Of a stretch of DNA of 64,000 nt, positions 1-8,601 are shown in pieces. This DNA is from Candidatus Nitrosopumilus sp. GTDB lineage: Archaea; Thermoproteota; Nitrososphaeria; Nitrososphaerales; Nitrosopumilaceae. The first letter of the stretch is position 1. Every line of letters starts with the position of its first letter. The DNA is taken from NCBI GenBank assembly GCA_013215285.1, contig JABSRD010000001.1, forward strand, positions 1 to 64,000, written 5' to 3'. Position numbers and translations under genes: made by a program. Under the pieces are notes generated by a model that saw nothing but the letters and a program-made list of their open reading frames with translations, ran no database searches and had not been told where the DNA came from.

Positions 1-1251
1 TTGCTCATCAAGACATGAATCCCATCTGTCATCTACTCCATCTTCATCAACATCTGCAAAAAGATAAGATGAAACAGTAGAATCAATTGAATCAGGACAG
101 CCATCTGTATCTTGGAATTTATTGTAAGTTTCAGGTTCTAATGGACATGCATCTAACACATCACGAATTCCATCTGCATCTGAATCAAGTTGAGAATCAA
201 AAGTGTCAGGACAACCATCTGTATCTAAGAATCCGTTATACACTTCAGGTTGGTTTGGACATAAATCTAAAATGTCTGGAATACCATCACCGTCAGAATC
301 AGCTGTTGATTTATTGTCATACACATAGTCTGGACAACCGTCATCATCTTGGAATTTATTGTAAGTTTCTTTAGCGTAAGGACATGCATCAAATTGATTT
401 AAAATGCCATCGCCATCTGAATCACCAGTTATTTGATAATCAACACTGTCAGGACAACCGTCTTCGTCTTGGAATTTATTAAAATTCTCACGGTCAAATG
501 GACATGCATCTAAATGATCTGGAATACTATCATAATCAGAATCAATTAGTCCATCAGATGCAACACCAAGAATGTCAGGACAACCGTCCCAATCTAAATA
601 ATTATTATAATTTTCAGGTTCAGTAATACATGAATCCCATCTGTCCTCGATTCCATCACCGTCAGTATCTGGGAATTGGTATTGTGATATAGTTGAATCA
701 ACTGTATCAGGACAGCCATCTGTATCTTGGAATTTATTGTAAGTTTCAGGTTCTAATGGACATGCATCTAATACATCAGAAATACCATCTTGATCAGTAT
801 CTCTTAAAGTAATATCATCGTCAGGGCAACCGTCTTTGTCATCAATGCCATTGAATGTTTCTGGTTGAGTTGGACACAAGTCCATGTAATCAGGATAGCC
901 ATCACCGTCAGTATCTGCAATTCCTTTTCCATCAGCTGGAGATAAATCAGGACAACCGTCTTCGTCTTGGAATTTATTGTAAGTTTCTTTTACAGTTGGA
1001 CAATTATCTACATGATCTTGGATACCATCATAATCTGCATCATACCATGGAACAAAATCTGCAGGGCAACCGTCAATGTTATTACCATATTGAGGATCAT
1101 AGTCTTCTAAAAGATGAGGACAAAAGTCAAGAGAGTTAGGTACTCCATCTCCATCTGAATCAATTTCCTCAATAGCAAATACACTACCTGGCAACATTCC
1201 AATAGTTGATGTAAGTAAAAGTAAAAATCCCAAAAGATATTGTTTTTTCAT
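1..1251 (-). CDS. Thrombospondin type 3 repeat protein, secreted (partial, runs off left edge)
   Basis: The frame is open on the minus strand from an ATG at 1251 to the window edge (417 codons visible). It starts with a signal peptide (MKKQYLLGFLLLL...GSVFA) and then repeats a roughly 37-residue unit of the form DTDGDGxxDxxDxCPxxPExYNxxxDxDGCPD. Such Asp-rich units are thrombospondin type 3 calcium-binding repeats, found in exported surface or matrix proteins. It begins 12 bases after the stop of a paralogous gene on the same strand, so the two are a tandem pair probably cotranscribed. One unit has Trp at a usually hydrophobic position (DRWDSC). The C-terminus, and so any membrane anchor or enzymatic domain, lies outside the window. 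The specific role is unknown; calcium-dependent cell-surface structure is an inference. Confidence 0.85.
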   Translation of the reverse strand, partial: MKKQYLLGFLLLLTSTIGMLPGSVFAIEEIDSDGDGVPNSLDFCPHLLEDYDPQYGNNIDGCPADFVPWYDADYDGIQDHVDNCPTVKETYNKFQDEDGCPDLSPADGKGIADTDGDGYPDYMDLCPTQPETFNGIDDKDGCPDDDITLRDTDQDGISDVLDACPLEPETYNKFQDTDGCPDTVDSTISQYQFPDTDGDGIEDRWDSCITEPENYNNYLDWDGCPDILGVASDGLIDSDYDSIPDHLDACPFDRENFNKFQDEDGCPDSVDYQITGDSDGDGILNQFDACPYAKETYNKFQDDDGCPDYVYDNKSTADSDGDGIPDILDLCPNQPEVYNGFLDTDGCPDTFDSQLDSDADGIRDVLDACPLEPETYNKFQDTDGCPDSIDSTVSSYLFADVDEDGVDDRWDSCLDEQ

Positions 1252-1263
1252 GCTCAGATACAC

Positions 1264-3702
1264 CTATGGGTCAGGACAGCCGTCATAATCTCTGTCACCA
1301 TCATAATCTTCAGGTTCTAGAGGACACAAGTCATGTTCATCAATAATACCATCTAAATCAGCATCATGTTTGTATCTTGATTGTTCTGGAGCAATATCTG
1401 GGCAACCGTCATGATCATTATACTTGTTCCAAGTTTCTTTTTCATTTGGACATAAATCAATTTCATCATTTATACCATCACCATCACTATCAATTGTAAC
1501 ATTTCCAGTTGGTAAAACATCTGGACAACCGTCATAATCAACATACATATTCCAAGTTTCGTTTTGCTCAGGACACATGTCCATTACATCTGGCACCCCA
1601 TCACCATCCGAATCAATTATAGTATCATTAACATCAGGGCAACCGTCTTCATCTTGGAAACCATTGTAATTTTCAGCAACTAGAGGACAATCATCATAGA
1701 CATCGTTAATTCCATCATTATCAGAATCAATTACAAATGATTTGGAAATAGTATCTGGGCAACCGTCATCATCTTGGAATTTATTGTAAGTTTCTTTAGC
1801 AGTTGGACATGCATCAATTGCATCAGGGATTCCATCTTGATCACGATCATTATTTAAGATATAATTATCTGGGCAACCGTCTCTATCTAAAATACCATTG
1901 AATGTTTCTGGTTGATTTGGACAGTGATCATTATAATCATTAATTCCATCATTGTCTGAATCTGGGGTTCCTTTGTTATCTGCCACATTGTCTGGACAAC
2001 CGTCTTCATATTGGAATTTATTGTAAGTTTCTGGGATTAATGGACATTGATCAACTTCATCAGGAATGCCATCAAAGTCTGAATCTAAACTAGTAAGGTA
2101 ATCAGGATAATCTGGGCAACCATCTTCGTCTTGGAAACCATTGTAACGTTCTCTATCAAGAGGACATTCATCTACATCATCAAAAATACCATCAAAGTCT
2201 GAATCTAATTCAGATGGATTATCAGGGCAACCGTCATAATCTTGATATCTATTCCAAGTTTCTGCAGCTGTAGGACATTGATCCAAAGTATCTCTAATTC
2301 CATCCCCATCTGTATCCATAACTGCTACATCAGGACAGCCGTCAAAATCAAGATAGCCATTTACTACTTCAGGTTCTAGAGGGCAATTATCATTCAAATC
2401 AAAGATACCATCGCCATCATAATCTAATGCTGAAAATCCTGAAACATTATCAGGGCAACCGTCTTCGTCTTGGAATCTATTGTAAGTTTCCTTTACAGTT
2501 GGACATTCATCTAAATAATCTGGAACTCCATCTTGATCATGATCACCAGAACCAAATGAATCAGGGCAACCGTCTCTATCTAAGAATCCATTGAATGTTT
2601 CTGGTTGGTTTGGACACAAGTCCATGTAATCAATAATTCCATCACCATCTGAATCAGCAGTGGATTTGTTATCAGCCATATAATCTGGGCAACCGTCTAA
2701 ATCTTGAAATTTATTGTAAGTTTCTTTTACAGTAGGACATTGATCAATACTATCAGGAATACCATCAAGGTCTGAATCATTATCACTAGAATAAGGAGGA
2801 ATGTCTGGACAACCGTCTTCATCTTGGAAGCTGTTGTATCTTTCAGGTTCTAGAGGACATGCATCATCAACATCCATTATTCTGTCACCATCTGCATCAT
2901 TTAATGTGCCAATAAATGATGGAATTGAATCTGGACAACCATCATAATCAGCAAATCTATTGTAAGTTTCAGGTTGATTTGGACAAGTATCAAATGGGTC
3001 TGCAATTCCATCACCATCTGCATCATTAAATGAAGAATCTAATAATATGTCTGGACAACCGTCTAAATCAAGATAGCCATTATACACTTCAGGTTCTGTT
3101 GGACACAAATCTACTTTGTCTTGAATGCCATCATTGTCAGTATCAATAAAAGATGAATCATCAACAGTATCTGGACAACCATCAGTATCTTGGAATCTAT
3201 TGTAAGTTTCAGCACTAAGTGGACATTCATCTACATTATCTGGAACGCCATCTTGATCACGATCATTATTTAAGATATAATTATCTGGGCAACCGTCTCT
3301 ATCTAAAATACCATTGAATGTTTCTGGTTGATTTGGACACAAGTCTACAGTATCAACAAAACCATCACCATCAGAATCAGGTAAACCGCCTTCGCCAGTT
3401 CCAGGAACCGTATCAGGACAACCGTCTTCATCTTGGAATCTATTGTAATTTTCTTTAAGATTAGGACATTGATCAATATGATCTTCTATTCCATCATAGT
3501 CTTCATCATACCATGGAACAAAATTTGAGGGACAACCATCAATTGCACCTTCATAATCTTCTTGTAAATTAGGACATGCGTCAACCACATCTTCAACACC
3601 ATCATTATCCAAGTCAGCAGCTGCAAAAGTGGAAGTTATAGGCATACTGGCTAAGGTTGTAATTAATAATAGTAAAAATGGTAAAATGTATATTTTTTTC
3701 AT
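1264..3702 (-). CDS. Thrombospondin type 3 repeat protein, secreted
   Basis: 812 residues. Residues 1-28 form a signal peptide (MKKIYILPFLLLL...TFAAA). The rest is about twenty calcium-binding thrombospondin type 3 units, each built from D-x-D-x-DG(I/V)-x-D-xx-D-x-CP, a PExYN(K/R)FQ-type segment and DxDGCPD. The two Cys per unit are regularly placed. No transmembrane segment, enzyme domain or C-terminal anchor follows the repeats; the protein ends DYDGCPDP. It lies just upstream of a paralogue on the same strand. Family knowledge says that such repeats bind Ca2+ in a rigid extended wire, so a cell-envelope or matrix role is likely, but the exact function cannot be read from the sequence. Some units are identical at DNA level (see the repeat entry), so length may vary between strains. 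Confidence 0.85.
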   Translation of the reverse strand: MKKIYILPFLLLLITTLASMPITSTFAAADLDNDGVEDVVDACPNLQEDYEGAIDGCPSNFVPWYDEDYDGIEDHIDQCPNLKENYNRFQDEDGCPDTVPGTGEGGLPDSDGDGFVDTVDLCPNQPETFNGILDRDGCPDNYILNNDRDQDGVPDNVDECPLSAETYNRFQDTDGCPDTVDDSSFIDTDNDGIQDKVDLCPTEPEVYNGYLDLDGCPDILLDSSFNDADGDGIADPFDTCPNQPETYNRFADYDGCPDSIPSFIGTLNDADGDRIMDVDDACPLEPERYNSFQDEDGCPDIPPYSSDNDSDLDGIPDSIDQCPTVKETYNKFQDLDGCPDYMADNKSTADSDGDGIIDYMDLCPNQPETFNGFLDRDGCPDSFGSGDHDQDGVPDYLDECPTVKETYNRFQDEDGCPDNVSGFSALDYDGDGIFDLNDNCPLEPEVVNGYLDFDGCPDVAVMDTDGDGIRDTLDQCPTAAETWNRYQDYDGCPDNPSELDSDFDGIFDDVDECPLDRERYNGFQDEDGCPDYPDYLTSLDSDFDGIPDEVDQCPLIPETYNKFQYEDGCPDNVADNKGTPDSDNDGINDYNDHCPNQPETFNGILDRDGCPDNYILNNDRDQDGIPDAIDACPTAKETYNKFQDDDGCPDTISKSFVIDSDNDGINDVYDDCPLVAENYNGFQDEDGCPDVNDTIIDSDGDGVPDVMDMCPEQNETWNMYVDYDGCPDVLPTGNVTIDSDGDGINDEIDLCPNEKETWNKYNDHDGCPDIAPEQSRYKHDADLDGIIDEHDLCPLEPEDYDGDRDYDGCPDP
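1832..1923 (-). repeat. Intragenic 92-bp direct repeat, copy 1
   Basis: This stretch is identical over 92 bases to 3248-3339 within the same TSP3 repeat gene. Other units of the gene differ from each other by many synonymous changes, so this identity points to a recent duplication or gene conversion. Confidence 0.8.
3248..3339 (-). repeat. Intragenic 92-bp direct repeat, copy 2
   Basis: Second copy of the 92-base segment at 1832-1923; it encodes the same part of a TSP3 unit (DRDQDGxPD...LDRDGCPDNYILNN). Confidence 0.8.
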
Positions 3703-3733
3703 TGCCCTATTTTTCCTTGAGGATCCAGTTATT

Positions 3734-3773
3734 AAACCTCACTCTAAAATTGACTTAAAATTTTGAGAGGTTT
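3734..3773. promoter_or_regulatory. Inverted repeat in divergent intergenic region
   Basis: AAACCTC at 3734-3740 pairs with GAGGTTT at 3767-3773, and the inner AAAATT/AATTTT segments extend the symmetry with a small bulge. It lies between the divergent TSP3 gene and taw1, so it may be an operator or a hairpin in the TSP3 leader. A function is only inferred. Confidence 0.35.
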
Positions 3774-3840
3774 CAGAATAACTTCCATGCAAGATGAAAA
3801 ACTCGATCAATTTAAGTAAAGTAAAACGAGATTTAAAATC

Positions 3841-4869
3841 ATGAGTTGCTCCGCCGAAACAGTTGAAGAAGATGATCGGCTACTTCAGATTAAACCTGTA
3901 ATAGTTAAGCAGTTAAAAAAAGCAAAGTATGGAGTTGCTGATCATTCTACAGTAGCACTATGTCATTGGACAAAAAAATCATTCAAACATGAAGGAAATT
4001 GCTATAAACACAAGTTTTATGGAATTTCAACTCATGGATGTATGGAGTTTTCTCCTGCTGGCATGTATTGTGAAAATAGATGTGTGTATTGTTGGAGACC
4101 AATGGAATTTTATGATTCAATGGAAATGAAACCAGATCAAGTTGCAGAACCTGAACAAATTATAACAAAATTAATGGCTGAAAGAAAAGAATTGATTAAT
4201 GGATATTATGGAGATTCAAGAAACGATAAACAAAGATTAGATGAATCATTATTACCTAGTCATTATTCAATTTCACTTTCGGGTGAACCAACAATGTATC
4301 CAAAGTTACCAGAATTAATTAAATATCTACACTCACTTAAAGCAACAAAATCAACTTTTCTTGTAACTAATGGACAAGAACCAGATATGATACAAAGACT
4401 ACAAGATGAAGATGCATTACCAACACAATTGTACTTATCAACAAATGCTGCAGACTATGAATCATTTAAGAGAATAAACAGGCCAAAATATGATGATTCA
4501 TGGGAAAGATGGAATAGAACTCTTTCAATGTTAAAACATTTGAAAACAAGAACAGTTCTAAGAATTACTCTGATTAGAGATTATAATGACATAAAAGAAA
4601 TGATTCCAGCATTTGCAGAAATGGTTAGAAAAGCAAGTCCGCACTTTATTGAAATAAAATCATACATGCATATTGGCCGTTCAACCAATAGATTAGAATA
4701 TGAAAACATGTTGGAAATGGAAGAAATAAAAAATTTTAGTGAACAGGTTTCAAAACAAAGTAAAATATTTTCAGTAATGGATGAAAGTATTGTTTCAAGA
4801 ATTTCAGTTTTACAAAATAATGAACGATTAATTGATCGCTATATTCCTACTTGTGTAAATACCAACTAG
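3841..4869 (+). CDS. taw1: tRNA 4-demethylwyosine synthase (Taw1/TYW1 family radical SAM enzyme)
   Basis: 342 residues. The radical SAM motif C77-x3-C81-x2-C84 (CENRCVYC) is present. Upstream Cys41, Cys54 and Cys67 have the 13-residue spacing of the extra [4Fe-4S] ligands described for archaeal TYW1. Other family signatures are the SLSGEPTMYPKLPEL segment and LVTNGQEP. The enzyme condenses N1-methylguanosine-37 of tRNA-Phe with pyruvate carbons to form the tricyclic base of wyosine derivatives. The ATG at 3841 gives normal family length. Its 3' end overlaps the convergent ITP pyrophosphatase gene by 23 bases. Confidence 0.93.
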   Translation: MSCSAETVEEDDRLLQIKPVIVKQLKKAKYGVADHSTVALCHWTKKSFKHEGNCYKHKFYGISTHGCMEFSPAGMYCENRCVYCWRPMEFYDSMEMKPDQVAEPEQIITKLMAERKELINGYYGDSRNDKQRLDESLLPSHYSISLSGEPTMYPKLPELIKYLHSLKATKSTFLVTNGQEPDMIQRLQDEDALPTQLYLSTNAADYESFKRINRPKYDDSWERWNRTLSMLKHLKTRTVLRITLIRDYNDIKEMIPAFAEMVRKASPHFIEIKSYMHIGRSTNRLEYENMLEMEEIKNFSEQVSKQSKIFSVMDESIVSRISVLQNNERLIDRYIPTCVNTN

Positions 4870-5404
4870 AAAATTTTTTTAACGCTTTATACCTATGTGA
4901 CAATTCATTTTTGTTATTCATTTCAGCAAACGTTTTTCTGGTATTTTTTGGTATAAAGATTGGGTCATATCCCCAACCTTTTCCTTTTTGTAAATTTGAT
5001 ATAGTACCATCAAGTTTTGCATCAAAGGATTGTATAATTTTTTTATCGCAATAACTAATAATTGAAACAAATTTTGCCTTTCTATTATTTTGTATGAGAT
5101 CAAGAATTCCTTTGTTGCCGATTGTTTTGAAAACATATGATGAATATGGACCCGGAAATCCACCAAGTGAGTTAATGAATAAACCATCATCTTCAATTAT
5201 TACAGGTTTTTTACATTTTGAAAATGCATCTTTTGCTTTTTTGAATGCAATATCTTTAAGTGAATTTGATTGAATCTCTTCTAAATCAAATTTGAAAAAA
5301 CCAAGTTTTATTCCAAATGAATCTAGAATTTTTTTTGCCTCTTGATATTTGTGACTATTTGAAGATACAAAAAATAGATCAAACGACTGCTGCATACCTA
5401 CCAC
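4847..5404 (-). CDS. rdgB: Non-canonical purine NTP pyrophosphatase (RdgB/HAM1 family)
   Basis: 185 residues. The N-terminus carries the Ham1 signature SSNSHKYQEAKKIL, and the middle has IIEDDGLFINSLGGFPGPYSSYV, the nucleotide-binding and metal-binding region of this family. Near the end are GWGYDPIFIP and FAEMNNKNELSHR, also diagnostic. The enzyme hydrolyses dITP, ITP and XTP to the monophosphate and so keeps deaminated purines out of nucleic acids. A second Met four residues in (5395) is an alternative start. The gene overlaps the 3' end of bud32 by 26 bases on the same strand, so it is translated from the same operon, and it converges on taw1. Confidence 0.93.
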   Translation of the reverse strand: MVGMQQSFDLFFVSSNSHKYQEAKKILDSFGIKLGFFKFDLEEIQSNSLKDIAFKKAKDAFSKCKKPVIIEDDGLFINSLGGFPGPYSSYVFKTIGNKGILDLIQNNRKAKFVSIISYCDKKIIQSFDAKLDGTISNLQKGKGWGYDPIFIPKNTRKTFAEMNNKNELSHRYKALKKFSSWYLHK

Positions 5405-6014
5405 GACTTTCTATGTCTAAAACTAGTTTTGTGATTTTAACGTAATTTGCATTTCCAACAATAGATTTGTAACCAATCAAGAAATTTTTCCAAGCAGGTT
5501 CCATGATTTTAGCATGAGCACTGTTAAGAATTTCTTTGATTAATCTCAAATCAACTGCATGATCTTCAGGTTTTATACTATTTTGAGATAATCCAAAATC
5601 TATTACATAAACTGTGTTTTGAAATAAGATAAAATTTGATGTAGTTAAATCACCATGCATTACTCCATTTTTGTGTAACAATCCAACTAACTTTCCAATT
5701 TCTTTTGATAATTCAACAATTTTTGATTCAGATAAATCATTTACTGGTTTTCCAGGTATTTCTTGCATTATAATTAATGATTTTTTTAAATTTACAAAAT
5801 AAACAAGAGGTGTTGGAATTCCAAAAGATTTCACCTGGGATAATATCTGAGACTCTTTTAGTGTTCTTTGTTTACGAATTTTTGAATCAAGTAAAGAATT
5901 ACGATAATTTTTAATTTTTCTAATTTTAAAAATTGCGTTATTATTATTCCATGTAATTTGATAAATATCAGCTTCTGCTCCTTTTTTTATTAATTTCATT
6001 AACATTATATCCAA
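5379..6014 (-). CDS. bud32: KEOPS complex Bud32 kinase/ATPase
   Basis: 211 residues in the small atypical kinase fold. KKGAEADIY forms the shortened nucleotide-binding loop; the catalytic loop is HGDLTTSNF and the metal-binding DFG motif is VIDFGLS; the tail ends in the Lys/Arg-rich style of Bud32 (SRGRYAAVV). Bud32 supports Kae1 in making threonylcarbamoyl-adenosine (t6A37) in ANN-decoding tRNAs. The start may be the Met at residue 6 (5999), because homologues usually begin MKLIKKGAEA. Unlike many archaea, bud32 is not fused to kae1 here: a small gene on the opposite strand sits between them. Confidence 0.92.
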   Translation of the reverse strand: MDIMLMKLIKKGAEADIYQITWNNNNAIFKIRKIKNYRNSLLDSKIRKQRTLKESQILSQVKSFGIPTPLVYFVNLKKSLIIMQEIPGKPVNDLSESKIVELSKEIGKLVGLLHKNGVMHGDLTTSNFILFQNTVYVIDFGLSQNSIKPEDHAVDLRLIKEILNSAHAKIMEPAWKNFLIGYKSIVGNANYVKITKLVLDIESRGRYAAVV

Positions 6015-6036
6015 AGGAATTCAATAAAAATTAATC

Positions 6037-6363
6037 ATGGATAAAGGAGAAAAAAGAATAAAGCAAGAAGATTGTAATGAAGATAATTTAGGTTCAGGAA
6101 TTCTTACATTAACAAACAAAAGAGTAGCATTTGATAAAACTAGAGCAAGATTAATGGATTTTTCAAAACATATGGGAGACACTATTATGGATATTCCATT
6201 TGATGACATTGTAAAAACATGGAAAGAAGGATTGTTAATGAAAAAAGTGTGTTTTACAGCAAATACAAGTGATGGTGAAAAAACTTTCAAGTTTGGTGTT
6301 TTCAGTACAAAAGGTTGGCTCAAAAGTATTGATAATGCAATTAATGATAGTAAGAATCAATAA
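6037..6363 (+). CDS. Small PH/GRAM-like domain protein
   Basis: 108 residues with no signal peptide or membrane segment. The strand pattern GSGILTLTNKRVAFDK, an internal helix-poor middle, FDDIVKTWKEG, and FKFGVFSTKGWLKSIDNAI at the end resemble the bacterial/archaeal PH- or GRAM-like fold ('xLxLTNxRLxF'). It is a single gene placed on the plus strand between bud32 and kae1, overlapping the 3' end of kae1 by 7 bases. No enzymatic motif is visible. The specific function is unknown; the domain call is from pattern similarity only. Confidence 0.6.
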   Translation: MDKGEKRIKQEDCNEDNLGSGILTLTNKRVAFDKTRARLMDFSKHMGDTIMDIPFDDIVKTWKEGLLMKKVCFTANTSDGEKTFKFGVFSTKGWLKSIDNAINDSKNQ

Positions 6364-7349
6364 TCTACTTTAACTGAATCTAGTCTCCATGATTGTGTAA
6401 CAAAAGTATCTTTTAGTAAAACACCTTGTTTTACTTGAGATTCCAAAAGTCCAGTCCAACATATTTGACTACCACAATCTCCCGCATATTGTAATGGGAC
6501 TACAAAAAATTTGCACCCGTGTCGTTTACATACCTCTTGAAGCATTTCAGATAATCTTTTGTTTGCAGCTACACCACCAACTATCATTAATTCTTTTTTT
6601 CGTGTAAATGATAAAGCTCGTTCTACAACCTCACTAATCATAGCAAAAGCAGTTTCTTGTAGAGAATAACATGCATCAACTTTATTTTTCTGTGCAATGG
6701 ATTTTGTTGCAGATAATAATCCTGAAAAAGAAACATCATTTCCTTTTACGGAATATGGCAGTGTGACATAATTTGATGATTTAGATGCCAAATCTTCTAG
6801 TTGTTTACCACAGGGTGATGCAAATCCAATTGATCTTCCAAATTGATCTAATAATTGACCCAATGTAATATCCAAAGTTTCACCAAAAACTCTCCATTGC
6901 TTGTTAAGAAATGCTAGAAGCATAGTATGCCCACCAGAAACTAAAAGTACTAATGGATTAATTGCACCAGTAAGTAATTTTCCTAATTCAATATGACTAA
7001 TTGCATGATTTACAGGGTAAATAGGAATTTTATAAAAAGAAGACAAAGATCTTGCAACTACAGCACCCACACGTAAACATGGTCCTAATCCAGGACCTGC
7101 AGCATAAGACACAATATCCAGATCTTGAATAGTAGTTTTTGCTTGAATGAGACATTCAGACAATACACTAGAACTAATTTCAATATGATGGCGTGATGCT
7201 TCTCTGGGATGAATTCCTTCTCCATCTGCAGGACGATAAATTTTTTTAATATCGGCAAGTATTTTGCCTTTCTTTCCTTTTTTCTCAATTATGGCACAAG
7301 AAAATGTATGAGCTGTGCTTTCTATTCCCAAACCAAGCATGTTATCCAC
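6357..7349 (-). CDS. kae1: KEOPS complex Kae1, tRNA N6-adenosine threonylcarbamoyltransferase
   Basis: 330 residues of the ASKHA fold. LGIESTAHTFSCAII forms the first phosphate-loop region; HPREASRHH carries the paired metal-binding histidines; LVSGGHTMLL and GGVAANKRL are the further nucleotide-binding signatures; the C-terminus has AGDCGSQICWTG. Kae1 transfers the threonylcarbamoyl group to A37 of ANN-decoding tRNAs, with Bud32, Pcc1 and Cgi121. Its 5' end overlaps the 3' end of the YchF-type GTPase gene by 8 bases, so these two are one transcription unit. In the usual family motif the last strand reads GDNG; here GDCG, a mild substitution. Confidence 0.94.
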   Translation of the reverse strand: MDNMLGLGIESTAHTFSCAIIEKKGKKGKILADIKKIYRPADGEGIHPREASRHHIEISSSVLSECLIQAKTTIQDLDIVSYAAGPGLGPCLRVGAVVARSLSSFYKIPIYPVNHAISHIELGKLLTGAINPLVLLVSGGHTMLLAFLNKQWRVFGETLDITLGQLLDQFGRSIGFASPCGKQLEDLASKSSNYVTLPYSVKGNDVSFSGLLSATKSIAQKNKVDACYSLQETAFAMISEVVERALSFTRKKELMIVGGVAANKRLSEMLQEVCKRHGCKFFVVPLQYAGDCGSQICWTGLLESQVKQGVLLKDTFVTQSWRLDSVKVDY

Positions 7350-8529
7350 GACTAAGTGTAGATATAATTTTTATCACATCCCCATTTTTTAATTTCTGAT
7401 CACCACTGATTCTTTGTTTAGTTTTACAATCAATTGCATGTAAAAATCCCTTGGCAATATCAGCATGAATCAAACCTGCCAAATCTTTTGCAGTGGAATC
7501 TTGTGGAAGTAATTTTGTATCAGGTAAGATAACACCATCTTTGTTTGTTAGTTTAGTTTCATCTTCTACAGGATATACAACAATGAATTTTAATGAATCA
7601 AAAACAGCAGTGTTTAGAATTTTCTGAATTCCAGTTGTAGATATTTTAGAAAAAACTAATTTCACTAAATCAAGTGCTTTTTGTTGTGGAGCTAAAATTT
7701 CTTTCCCTTCAACAATTGTAAAATCATTATCTCCAGAAGAATAATTTACAAGTCCAGCTTTTGATGCTTTTCGTAAAAGTAATTCAGTTTCAGCACTACA
7801 AGGTATTACAACATCTGAAATTTTTTTAAGAATATCAAGATCCTGGCAAAGATCTGCTTTATTTGCAGCAATAATCATCGGTTTTGTATTTTTCCTTAAC
7901 TCTTTAACAAAAGTTTCAATATCAGAATCATTCCATTCTTTTGGATTTCTAGAAATAAAACCTAGTCTTTGTAATACCTCGTGTACTTGATATTCTTTAA
8001 TTCCTAATCCTGTAAAATGTTTAGCAATACCATCAGTAAGTTTTGCTCTTTTCTGATCTATTTCACGAGTAATTTTATCCCATTCTCTTTTTAGAATATC
8101 TGCAAACCATTGATCAAATTCATCCTGTACAAATGCAACATCTTCAAGAGGATCATGTGTTCCAACTGGAACAGGCTGTCCTTGTATATCGGTAGTTCCA
8201 GCAATATCAACCACATGAATCAAAACTTCAGCTTGTCTTGCATCATCAAGAAATTGATTACCTAATCCTTTTCCTTCATGTGCACCTGGAACTAATCCTG
8301 CAATATCAATGAGTTTTACTGGAATGAAACGAGTTCCATTTACACATAATTCATTTTCATGTGAAATATCAAAATGTTTGCAAGCACAGTCAGACTTTAC
8401 ATAAGCTACACCAACATTTGGTTCAATTGTAGTAAACGGGAAATTTCCTGATGGTACAGGAGTTTCAGTTGCAGCTGAGAAAAATGTTGATTTCCCAACA
8501 TTTGCCTTACCTAGTAAACCAATTTGCAA
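7342..8529 (-). CDS. ychF: YchF/OLA1-type translation-associated GTPase/ATPase
   Basis: 395 residues. G1 is GKANVGKST at residues 6-14, G2 region has NFPFTTIEPNVG, G3 is DIAGLVPGAHEGKGLGNQFL, and G4 is NKAD. A C-terminal TGS domain (residues about 320-395) ends KNGDVIKIISTLSRG. The long helical insertion between G3 and G4 and the TGS end are typical of archaeal YchF-like Obg family proteins, which associate with ribosomes. ATP versus GTP preference cannot be decided here. The gene starts close to the divergent AK6-like gene and overlaps kae1 by 8 bases at its 3' end. Confidence 0.9.
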   Translation of the reverse strand: MQIGLLGKANVGKSTFFSAATETPVPSGNFPFTTIEPNVGVAYVKSDCACKHFDISHENELCVNGTRFIPVKLIDIAGLVPGAHEGKGLGNQFLDDARQAEVLIHVVDIAGTTDIQGQPVPVGTHDPLEDVAFVQDEFDQWFADILKREWDKITREIDQKRAKLTDGIAKHFTGLGIKEYQVHEVLQRLGFISRNPKEWNDSDIETFVKELRKNTKPMIIAANKADLCQDLDILKKISDVVIPCSAETELLLRKASKAGLVNYSSGDNDFTIVEGKEILAPQQKALDLVKLVFSKISTTGIQKILNTAVFDSLKFIVVYPVEDETKLTNKDGVILPDTKLLPQDSTAKDLAGLIHADIAKGFLHAIDCKTKQRISGDQKLKNGDVIKIISTLSRG

Positions 8530-8601
8530 TACAGTAAAAAATTCATTTCTACTTATTAGTATTACAGAAATCGTTTAATGCAGCATATCAGGTTTCATAT
8601 C

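Noticed and set aside
87-1139. Plus-strand open frames at 87-374 and 855-1139
   Set aside because: They are His/Leu-rich shadows opposite the TSP3 repeats and have no own start signals.
1-3702. Periodic sequence that could suggest a CRISPR array
   Set aside because: The period is about 110-117 bases, it stays in one long minus-strand frame and encodes regular DxDGCPD units; copies vary by synonymous changes. It is protein repeats, not CRISPR.
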